A DNA stretch of 5,122 nucleotides from NCBI GenBank assembly GCA_900769205.1, contig CAAGFS010000040.1:1-5122 (forward strand), read 5' to 3'. Below the pieces are notes generated by a model. That model saw only the letters and a list, made by a program, of their open reading frames with translations, was not told where the DNA came from and searched no databases. Each line of letters opens with the position of its first letter. The first letter of the stretch is position 1. The position numbers were made by a program, and so were the translations under genes. Below, piece by piece: positions 1 through 5,122 of the stretch. The DNA is from Clostridia bacterium (GTDB lineage: Bacteria > Bacillota > Clostridia > Christensenellales > CAG-917).

Positions 1-993
1 GCATATACGTCCGCGCGGAGTGCGCCCGACAAAGCCGAGCTGAATAAGGAAAGGCTCAACCACGTCTTCGATGGTGGTCGCTTCTTCCCCCGTTGCGGCG
101 GACAAAGTGTCAAGTCCCACGGGACCGCCGCCGAACTTGTCGATGATCGCTTCGAGAACCGTGCGATCCGTCACGTCGAGTCCGAGCTCGTCAACGTCCA
201 TAAGTTCGAGAGCCTTTTTTGTGATTGCAAGGTTGACGCAATCGAGTTTTTCGTATTCGGCAAAATCACGCACGCGACGGAGCAATCTGTTTGCGATACG
301 CGGAGTCCCGCGCGAGCGTTTTGCAAGTTCGAGCGCGGCGGAGTCTTCGATGGAAATCCCCAGTATGCCCGCCGAACGCACGACGATGCGTTTCAATTCC
401 TCGTCCGTGTAGGTTTCAAGGCGAAGGGACATTCCGAAACGATCGCGCAACGGACTTGAAAGCATACCCGCTCTCGTCGTCGCGCCGATGAGAGTGAAAT
501 GTTTGAGCGGTATGCGGATGCTTCTTGCCATCGCGCCCGTGCCGTTGACCAGATCGAGCGAAAAGTCTTCCATTGCAGGATAGAGCACTTCCTCGATGTT
601 GCGGTTGAGCCTGTGTATCTCGTCGATGAAAAGCACGTCGCCCTTTTCAAGCCCCGTGAGTATGGAAGCAAGATCCACCGCTTTTTCGATTGCAGGCCCG
701 CTTGTCACCTTTATCTGCGCTCCGAGTTCGCTTGCGATAACGTGTGCGAGAGTGGTTTTGCCAAGCCCCGGAGGACCGTAAAGCAAAACGTGATCGAGAG
801 CGTCGTTTCTGCCCTTTGCCGCCGATATGAACACGCGAAGATTTTTCTTTATCTTCTCCTGCCCGACGTACTCGTCCATAGTGTGCGGGCGCAGACTGTT
901 GTCCTGCTCGTCGTCTTCTATGGTGAGCGGATTCATCACTCTGTTTGCGACGTCAAAGCCCTGATTCTCTTTTGTGAATTGTGATTTTATCAT
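1..993 (-). CDS. ruvB: RuvB, Holliday junction branch-migration helicase (3' end cut by window edge)
   Basis: RuvB is the AAA+ motor that forms hexameric rings around DNA and, with RuvA, drives branch migration of Holliday junctions in recombinational repair. The frame runs open from an ATG at 991-993 to the left edge, giving 331 residues. Visible motifs are Walker A GPPGLGKT (73-80), Walker B LFIDEI (121-126), sensor 1 GATTRAG (170-176), LRDRFG (182-187) carrying the arginine finger, and the sensor 2 region GTPRIANR (229-236). The C-terminal winged-helix DNA-binding domain follows and ends in RTPRGRIC at the edge. Family members are about 330-350 residues, so only a few residues are probably missing. 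The gene starts 23 bases after the ruvA stop behind a weak site, AAGCGGAA. About 33 residues precede the conserved SLRP, longer than usual; Met20 (934-936) is an alternative start without a better ribosome binding site. Function is very secure; the start is less so. Confidence 0.97.
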   Translation of the reverse strand, partial: MIKSQFTKENQGFDVANRVMNPLTIEDDEQDNSLRPHTMDEYVGQEKIKKNLRVFISAAKGRNDALDHVLLYGPPGLGKTTLAHVIASELGAQIKVTSGPAIEKAVDLASILTGLEKGDVLFIDEIHRLNRNIEEVLYPAMEDFSLDLVNGTGAMARSIRIPLKHFTLIGATTRAGMLSSPLRDRFGMSLRLETYTDEELKRIVVRSAGILGISIEDSAALELAKRSRGTPRIANRLLRRVRDFAEYEKLDCVNLAITKKALELMDVDELGLDVTDRTVLEAIIDKFGGGPVGLDTLSAATGEEATTIEDVVEPFLIQLGFVGRTPRGRIC

Positions 994-1000
994 AATATAT

Positions 1001-1008
1001 TCCGCTTC
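1001..1008 (-). promoter_or_regulatory. Weak ribosome binding site of ruvB
   Basis: On the minus strand this reads AAGCGGAA, seven bases before the ATG at 991-993, in the 23-base ruvA-ruvB gap. It is only a partial match to the AGGAGG consensus. It supports the upstream ATG because the internal Met20 has no recognisable site in front of it. ruvB may depend partly on ribosomes arriving from ruvA. Confidence 0.45.
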
Positions 1009-1016
1009 GTTTTATT

Positions 1017-1601
1017 TCAGTTTCCGAGTTTTTTGAGGCAATAGACGATGATTTGTTCCGTGCCCTTCACCGCTTTGCTCGCTTCCGTCGCCATCTTCAC
1101 GGCGTCCGTTTTGCTCACTCCCAGACTTTCGAGCGCAAACACCGCGTCCGCAATATCTTCGCCCGTCGTGGCGTCGGAGTGGTCGTTGAAAAGCGTTATG
1201 TCGTCCGCAACCTGCTCGCGCAAGCTCAAAACGATGAGTTCCGCCGTCTTTTTGCCAAGACCTTTTATCTTGCAAAGCGTCTTCGTATCTCCGCTTGCAA
1301 TGGCGACCGTGAGCGTTTTAAGGTCGTATCCGCCGAGAATCTGCATTGCCATCTTCGGTCCGATGCCGCTTATTTCGATAAGGCGCAAAAAGAGCTTTTT
1401 TTCTTCGAGACGGGAAAATCCGTATAGCGACATCTCGTCTTCCCTGACGTAAAGATAAGTGTAAATCTTCACTATCTCGCCAAGGTCCACGTCTTGAAGC
1501 GTGTTTCCGCTCACGCCGATTTCATAGCCTATGCCGTTGTTGTCCACGACGATTGACGTGAAAGTTTTGTCCACGATTTTGCCTTGAATATAGTTGTACA
1601 T
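1017..1601 (-). CDS. ruvA: RuvA, Holliday junction-binding subunit
   Basis: RuvA tetramers bind the four-way Holliday junction and recruit RuvB rings. The 194-residue product matches the family length of about 190-205. It has the N-terminal OB-fold domain (about 1-62), including the acidic pin (Glu54-Asp55 in VREDEMSLYGF) that separates strands at the crossover. Two helix-hairpin-helix motifs follow, SGIGPK (78-83) and KGLGKK (113-118), which contact the DNA backbone. After a flexible acidic linker (about 132-148) comes domain III (about 149-194), which binds the RuvB hairpin. The ATG lies five bases downstream of a good AAGGAG site in the 15-base gap after ruvC. It sits between ruvC and ruvB, the common clostridial order. 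Nothing is missing or unusual. Confidence 0.97.
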   Translation of the reverse strand: MYNYIQGKIVDKTFTSIVVDNNGIGYEIGVSGNTLQDVDLGEIVKIYTYLYVREDEMSLYGFSRLEEKKLFLRLIEISGIGPKMAMQILGGYDLKTLTVAIASGDTKTLCKIKGLGKKTAELIVLSLREQVADDITLFNDHSDATTGEDIADAVFALESLGVSKTDAVKMATEASKAVKGTEQIIVYCLKKLGN

Positions 1602-1606
1602 TTATG

Positions 1607-1612
1607 CTCCTT
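1607..1612 (-). promoter_or_regulatory. Ribosome binding site of ruvA
   Basis: On the minus strand this reads AAGGAG, five bases before the ruvA ATG at 1599-1601. It lies within the 15-base gap that follows the ruvC stop and fixes the ruvA start. It is one of the strongest sites in the window. Confidence 0.8.
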
Positions 1613-1616
1613 GCCG

Positions 1617-2114
1617 TCAGCGGATTCTGAAATCCGTGGCGAAACGGGTTGTCTGCGCGTGGCATATAGCCACGGCAAGCGCGTCCGCAGCGTCGTCGGG
1701 GCGCGGTACGCTTTTTAGGCGCAACAAAGTCTGCACCATACGTTGCATCTGTATCTTGTCCGCTCCGCCGTAGCCCGTGACGGCTTGTTTTATCTGATTG
1801 GGAGTGTATTCGTACACTTCCGAGCCGAGACTCTTCACCGCAGAGAGAAGAATCACGCCCCTTGCCTCCGCAACGGATATGCCCGTCGTAACGTTTTTGG
1901 AAAAAAACAGTTCTTCTATCGAAATCGCTTCGGGCGAATACGTCCTGACAAGCTCGACGACTCCATCTTCGAGTTGCACGAGCCTTTGCGGCAAAGTGAG
2001 CTCCTTTGGCGTTGAAACCACTCCGTAATCTATCACGGAGTAGTTGCCTTTGAAAGAGTTTATCACGCCGTACCCCATAGTCGCAAGACCGGGGTCTATG
2101 CCGAGAATGACCAT
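1617..2114 (-). CDS. ruvC: RuvC, Holliday junction resolvase
   Basis: RuvC is the dimeric endonuclease (RNase H-like fold, two metal ions) that nicks symmetrically opposed strands of Holliday junctions, acting with RuvAB. The 165-residue product has the usual family length. The four acidic catalytic positions are present: Asp7 in LGIDPG, Glu67 or Glu68 in ISIEELFF, and Asp141 and Asp144 in DDAADALAVA. The aromatic FF pair (70-71) matches the stacking region near the active site. QIKQAVTGYGGADKIQM (107-123) is the conserved basic and glycine-rich DNA-binding segment. The start is supported by AAAGGTGA just upstream and by the catalytic Asp falling at position 7, as in E. coli. It begins 17 bases after the ABC ATPase stop and ends 15 bases before ruvA. 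No separate promoter or SOS operator was seen ahead of it. Confidence 0.97.
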   Translation of the reverse strand: MVILGIDPGLATMGYGVINSFKGNYSVIDYGVVSTPKELTLPQRLVQLEDGVVELVRTYSPEAISIEELFFSKNVTTGISVAEARGVILLSAVKSLGSEVYEYTPNQIKQAVTGYGGADKIQMQRMVQTLLRLKSVPRPDDAADALAVAICHAQTTRFATDFRIR

Positions 2115-2117
2115 ATC

Positions 2118-2125
2118 TCACCTTT
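2118..2125 (-). promoter_or_regulatory. Ribosome binding site of ruvC
   Basis: On the minus strand this reads AAAGGTGA, ending three bases before the ruvC ATG at 2112-2114. It lies in the 17-base gap after the ABC ATPase gene. The AAGG-TG core is a moderate match to the consensus and supports the annotated start. Confidence 0.6.
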
Positions 2126-2131
2126 GCCGTC

Positions 2132-3175
2132 TTAAAGGACGATGCTGTTTTCGTTCGTTTTGTCAAAAAGCCACACGCGGTTTGCCAAAGGCAAAGTGCC
2201 GACTTCCTGCAATTTTTGTTTGCTCTTTATGCGAGTATCGCCCGCGACGAGAACGTAGCCGTCCTTTTTGCGCAAGGCGTAGTCAACATTGATTTTTCTT
2301 TCCCCGTCAACGTCATACGCGTCGCTTGCCCAGCCGACGAGAACTTCTTTTCCGACGTAGCCGTCCGCAATTTTTGCGTCAAACGCGCTTGCGTCGATGG
2401 TATATCCGTCGTTTGTCACAAGACAAAGTTTGCCGTCGTCAAAGGACAAAACCGCTTTTTCAAAGTGATAATCCTTGTCAAACGCCTCAACCGCCCACAC
2501 GTTTGACGGGGAGTTGACAATCTCGTCGAAACTGCCTATTTGTTTGACTTCCCGATAGTGCAAAACGGCAAATACGTCCCCTATCGACAGCGCTTCGCCG
2601 ACGTCGCGAGTGGAAAAAATCACGCTCTGTCCTTCTCTTGCCTTTTCGACGAGAACGGGCGCGACTTCACTCCACAATATCTCCGCTTCGTCCTTGTCGA
2701 GTCCGCGCGTTATATCGTCGATGAGAATTGCTCTCGTATCCCGCAAAAAAAGCCGTGCAAAAGCAAGACGCTTTTTGTCTATGAGCGACATTTTGCGCAC
2801 TTTTTCGAAAAGGCTTGCGGTTATGCCCGCTCTCATCGCGCTTTTTTTCACTCTCTCGTCGATTTCCGCCTTGTCAAGCCCGCGTATTTTCAGCGGATAG
2901 GCAAGGTTATAGTAGCAAGAGCGGTTTTCAAAAAGCGCAAGGTCGTCAAAGACCATAATCACGTCGTCGGGCTTTTTCGCGATAGGCGCACCGTCCACAA
3001 GCACTTTGCCTTCGCATTCCGTCACGCCGGCAATCACTTTGAGCAAAGTGGTTTTTCCGCTCTGCTCGTCGCCGAGAACGGCAAGTATCTCTCCGTCGCC
3101 GACCGTCAGGTCAACGCCGAAAAGCACTCTCGCGCCGTAAAGATATTGCTTGGATACGCCTTCGAGTTGTATCAT
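2132..3175 (-). CDS. MalK/MsmX-like ABC ATPase with degenerate catalytic motifs
   Basis: The 347-residue product has the layout of ATPases that power sugar importers: a nucleotide-binding domain (about 1-230) and a TOBE-like C-terminal domain (about 235-347). KQIGSFDEIVNSPSNVWAVEAF (211-232) and WLFDKTNENSIVL near the end parallel MalK/UgpC segments. Compared with the family, Walker A is GDEQSGKT (35-42) and keeps Lys41 but lacks one glycine. The Q-loop glutamine is Asp77 (VFDDLALF), and the signature LSGGQ is MSLID (129-133). Walker B is ILIDD (150-154), with Asp154 replacing the catalytic Glu, and the switch histidine is Arg190 (STRD). The D-loop GLD (158-160) remains. Nucleotide may bind, but hydrolysis looks unlikely. 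The frame is intact, so this is not evidently a pseudogene. No permease or binding-protein gene is adjacent. It starts two bases after the pgi stop, suggesting translational coupling. It could be a regulatory or partner subunit; the true role is unknown. Confidence 0.85.
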   Translation of the reverse strand: MIQLEGVSKQYLYGARVLFGVDLTVGDGEILAVLGDEQSGKTTLLKVIAGVTECEGKVLVDGAPIAKKPDDVIMVFDDLALFENRSCYYNLAYPLKIRGLDKAEIDERVKKSAMRAGITASLFEKVRKMSLIDKKRLAFARLFLRDTRAILIDDITRGLDKDEAEILWSEVAPVLVEKAREGQSVIFSTRDVGEALSIGDVFAVLHYREVKQIGSFDEIVNSPSNVWAVEAFDKDYHFEKAVLSFDDGKLCLVTNDGYTIDASAFDAKIADGYVGKEVLVGWASDAYDVDGERKINVDYALRKKDGYVLVAGDTRIKSKQKLQEVGTLPLANRVWLFDKTNENSIVL

Positions 3176-3180
3176 AATCA
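3173..3180 (-). promoter_or_regulatory. Stop-start junction coupling pgi to the ABC ATPase
   Basis: On the minus strand this reads TGATTATG: the pgi stop TGA, two bases, then the ATG of the ABC ATPase. The only upstream purine element is a weak AGG in the last pgi codons. Translation of the ATPase therefore probably relies on ribosomes that have just finished pgi. The sequence shows the spacing; the coupling is inferred. Confidence 0.6.
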
Positions 3181-4575
3181 GCCTATGATATATTTTGCGG
3201 ATTTTTTGGGAGCGGCTGCAAGTTCCGCCTTCTTCTGTTCGTAGCCCGCTCTGTCAAACATAGCATAGGTTGCGTTTTTGCCTTCCTCGACGCCGGGTTG
3301 ATTGAAGGTGTCGATGTTGAGCATCTTTCCGCAATATGCGGTTTCGAGTTGGAAGAACATAAGCAGTTGCCCCACCGTGTTTGCGTTGACTTCGTCAAGC
3401 AAGATGGTGCGGTTCATGTGTTTGGAGCGAGTGAGCGCGTATTCCGTCGCTTCTCTTTCGGTGTTGATAAGCTCGCCCATGGTGTGTCCGCAAAGGAAGT
3501 TGACGTCCGCAAACTCCTCCGCTCCGTGTGCGATCACAACGTCGCCGCGATAGTTCTTCACGCCGATAAACGTCACCACTTTGTCAAACGGACCTTCGGT
3601 GTAGAGTTGCACTTGCGAGTGTTGATCGGTCACGCCCAAAGATTTGACGGGAGTTTGTCCCTTGTGCACGACGTTGCCGTCGAAGTCCACCGCTTTGCCG
3701 AGGCTCTCGCCCCAAAGTTGGCAATACCAGTCCGCCATGAGTTTCAGACTGTCGGCATAGGGCATCATAACCGAGACGTTTTTGCCCTTTTGCTCCATTG
3801 CGATATATTGAAGGGTTGCCGCCATAAGCGCGGGGTTTTTGTAGGGATCGGAAGAATTGCACGCCTTGTCCATTTCCGCCGCTCCGCGCAAAAGCCCGAT
3901 GATGTCGATGCCGAGCACCGCCGCCGGCAAAAGTCCCACGGGGCAAAGTTCGCTGAAACGACCGCCCACTCCGTCGGGGATATAATACGTCTTGAAACCT
4001 TCTTTCTTTGCGAGTTTGATAAGATTGCCCTTGCTTTCGGATGTGGTTGCGATGATATGTTTTGCCCAGTCCTTTCCACATCTCTTTTTGAGAATGTCGG
4101 TGATGATGAGATATTGGCTCATAGTTTCGGACGTCGCGCCGCTCTTGGTGATGACGTTGAACATAGTCTTTTCAACGTCGATGACGTCAAGAAGCGCAAG
4201 CATACGCTCGGGGTCCACGTTGTCTTCGACAAAGAACTTCACTCCGCGTTTTTTCTTGTCAAGGTCGTTGTATCTGAAATGGCAGAGCGCGTTGAACACC
4301 GCCATGGGACCGAGCGCGCTTCCGCCTATGCCGAGCACCACGAAGTTGTCGTAATGCGCTCTGACTTCCGCCGCCGTGTATATGATGTCGCGCACAATAT
4401 CTTCCTGATTGTACGGGAGCTCCGACCAGCCCATCCAGCCCGTCCCGCGATTTTGCTCGAAATACGCATAGCTGTCCTTTGCTTTGTCAAGCACGTTTTC
4501 GATGTCCTTTTCGCTGATGCCCTGCTCGCCGATGGACGATTCCATCATATTGTTGAAATCAAACTTGATTTGCAT
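3178..4575 (-). CDS. pgi: Glucose-6-phosphate isomerase
   Basis: Pgi interconverts glucose 6-phosphate and fructose 6-phosphate in the cytoplasm, the second step of glycolysis. The 465-residue product is close to the short bacterial type (about 450). It shows the sugar-phosphate-binding elements GIGGSALG (82-89) and TKSGATSET (143-151). Also visible are GGRFSELCPVG (204-214), the catalytic base Glu290 in WGESLGK, His319 in TDQHSQ, and FNQPGVEEGK (424-433) with the conserved Lys433. GGRFSELCPVG differs from the commoner GGR[FY]SVLTPVG, but no catalytic residue is lost. The ATG follows a strong GGAGG at nine bases, embedded in the last codons of the upstream gene, which ends four bases before. 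The C-terminal tail after about 445 is lysine- and alanine-rich and looks family-variable. Its context, an upstream sugar isomerase-like gene and a downstream MalK-like protein, fits sugar metabolism. Confidence 0.97.
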   Translation of the reverse strand: MQIKFDFNNMMESSIGEQGISEKDIENVLDKAKDSYAYFEQNRGTGWMGWSELPYNQEDIVRDIIYTAAEVRAHYDNFVVLGIGGSALGPMAVFNALCHFRYNDLDKKKRGVKFFVEDNVDPERMLALLDVIDVEKTMFNVITKSGATSETMSQYLIITDILKKRCGKDWAKHIIATTSESKGNLIKLAKKEGFKTYYIPDGVGGRFSELCPVGLLPAAVLGIDIIGLLRGAAEMDKACNSSDPYKNPALMAATLQYIAMEQKGKNVSVMMPYADSLKLMADWYCQLWGESLGKAVDFDGNVVHKGQTPVKSLGVTDQHSQVQLYTEGPFDKVVTFIGVKNYRGDVVIAHGAEEFADVNFLCGHTMGELINTEREATEYALTRSKHMNRTILLDEVNANTVGQLLMFFQLETAYCGKMLNIDTFNQPGVEEGKNATYAMFDRAGYEQKKAELAAAPKKSAKYIIG

Positions 4576-4579
4576 ATAT

Positions 4580-5122
4580 TTATGCCTCCAAAATGTTTTT
4601 CAAATATTCAACCGACTCTTTCACTTCATCGTATGAGTCGTAGTTTTTTGCATACTGTTCTATCATAAGCGGGCCGTCGTAGCCGACGTCTTTGAGACGC
4701 GCCACAAGTTCCGCAAACGGAAAATCGCCCTTGCCCACCATCCTGATCTCGCCGTCTTTCACGTCCGAAAGATGCACGTTGCAAAGGCTTTTGCCCATCA
4801 CGTCGACGTACTCGCGCCAATCGTAGCCCGACTGCCACGCCTGCTTCACGTCGAGCACCGTGCCCACGTTCGGTGCAAACGAGCGCATCCGACGATAAAA
4901 ATCGGGCGTGTTGAAAACCGCCCAATGCACGTTTTCAAGGCATAGTTTCACGCCGTATTCGCTTGCGATAAAGTCAAGCGCTTCAAGGCGTTCTCCCACA
5001 AACTTCGGATCGAAATACGCGTTGCGTTTGAGCCTCGCCTGTCCGTGAAAAGTGTATGCCCGCGCCCCTATCGGCCTGCCCATTTCAAGCACCTTGCGAT
5101 ACACTCTCTCCGCGTCTGCGTA
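4580..5122 (-). CDS. Sugar phosphate isomerase/epimerase-like TIM-barrel protein (5' end cut by window edge)
   Basis: The frame is open from the right edge to a TAA at 4580-4582, giving the last 180 residues of a longer protein. It resembles the xylose isomerase-like TIM-barrel superfamily (AP endonuclease 2 fold), which includes sugar epimerases, hydroxypyruvate isomerase and inosose-related enzymes. Likely metal ligands, numbered within the fragment, occur in the expected order: Glu63 (LCLENVHW), Asp91 (TVLDVKQAW), His117 (NVHLSD) and Glu155 (LMIEQY). The GKGDFPF segment (130-136) matches the family's glycine-rich loop before the last strands. A GTG at 5102-5104 is in frame but is not a credible start, because reading continues upstream and half the barrel would be missing. 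Full length is probably 250-290 residues. The substrate cannot be told; endonuclease IV is unlikely given the sequence style and context. It ends four bases before pgi, consistent with one operon. Confidence 0.85.
   Translation of the reverse strand, partial: YADAERVYRKVLEMGRPIGARAYTFHGQARLKRNAYFDPKFVGERLEALDFIASEYGVKLCLENVHWAVFNTPDFYRRMRSFAPNVGTVLDVKQAWQSGYDWREYVDVMGKSLCNVHLSDVKDGEIRMVGKGDFPFAELVARLKDVGYDGPLMIEQYAKNYDSYDEVKESVEYLKNILEA
4585..4589 (-). promoter_or_regulatory. Ribosome binding site of pgi inside the upstream gene
   Basis: On the minus strand this reads GGAGG, nine bases before the pgi ATG at 4573-4575. It is formed by the last Leu-Glu-Ala codons of the upstream isomerase-like gene. 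It is the best consensus match in the window, which fits strong expression of a glycolytic enzyme, and it sets the pgi start. Confidence 0.8.

Larger units (their letters stand above)
1..5122 (-). other. Probable single operon: isomerase-like gene, pgi, ABC ATPase-like gene, ruvC, ruvA, ruvB
   Basis: Six genes in one direction are separated by 4, 2, 17, 15 and 23 bases in transcription order. No gap is large enough for an ordinary promoter or a hairpin terminator with a T-tract, and none was seen. The simplest reading is one transcript that starts beyond the right edge and continues past the left edge. An internal promoter inside a coding region, for example upstream of ruvC, cannot be excluded from sequence alone. 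Confidence 0.7.

Noticed and set aside
499..984. 161-codon open frame on the plus strand
   Set aside because: It is antisense and in register to ruvB, with no recognisable domain.
2146..2160. CGAAC-containing stretch upstream of ruvC as a possible LexA/SOS box
   Set aside because: Only one half-site is present; the second half GTTCG at the proper spacing is absent.
2181..2195. Perfect 6-bp inverted repeat TTTGCC-AAA-GGCAAA, possible terminator
   Set aside because: It lies inside the ABC coding region, is short and is not followed by a T-tract on the minus strand, so it is probably chance.
2132..3175. Calling the ABC ATPase-like gene a pseudogene
   Set aside because: The 347-codon frame is intact, of near-family length and ends cleanly. 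The altered motifs are substitutions, with Walker A lysine and Walker B aspartate kept.
2540..3244. 234-codon open frame on the plus strand
   Set aside because: It is antisense and in register to the ABC ATPase-like gene and has no family features.
3298..4668. 456-codon open frame on the plus strand
   Set aside because: It lies antisense and in codon register to pgi, whose motifs are unmistakable. The translation has no recognisable domain and is explained by codon bias.
5102..5104. In-frame GTG as the start of the isomerase-like gene
   Set aside because: The frame stays open upstream to the window edge, and starting here would drop the first half of the TIM barrel. The gene is better called 5'-partial.

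Overview
The window is a compact, co-oriented bacterial gene block. All six genes read on the minus strand, and coding sequence covers nearly all of it, with gaps of only 2 to 23 bases. In transcription order (high to low coordinates) the genes are: the C-terminal part of a sugar-phosphate isomerase/epimerase-like TIM-barrel protein (cut by the right edge), glucose-6-phosphate isomerase (pgi), a MalK/MsmX-like ABC ATPase with most of its catalytic motifs altered, then ruvC, ruvA and ruvB (ruvB cut by the left edge just before its C-terminus).

The organism is most likely an uncultured member of the Firmicutes, in or near the Clostridia. The reasons are the contiguous ruvC-ruvA-ruvB order, the short bacterial-type Pgi, purine-rich Shine-Dalgarno sites (GGAGG, AAGGAG) and roughly balanced base composition. 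This placement is an inference; no marker here fixes the lineage. Antisense reading frames stay open in codon register with several genes, which suggests these genes avoid the codons TTA, CTA and TCA.

Right part (3178-5122): two sugar-metabolism enzymes, with the pgi ribosome binding site lying in the last codons of the upstream gene. Middle (2132-3175): the ABC ATPase begins two bases after the pgi stop. It keeps the MalK-type layout (nucleotide-binding domain plus a TOBE-like C-terminal domain). However, the Q-loop, signature, catalytic glutamate and switch histidine are all replaced, while the Walker A lysine and Walker B aspartate remain. Left part (1-2114): the three RuvABC proteins that branch-migrate and resolve Holliday junctions, all with intact key residues.

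No terminator, promoter, RNA gene, mobile element, CRISPR array or sizeable intergenic region is visible. The whole window looks like one transcription unit whose promoter lies beyond the right edge, joining central sugar metabolism to recombination. The most notable item is the intact but probably catalytically dead MalK-like protein; the rest is ordinary housekeeping content.
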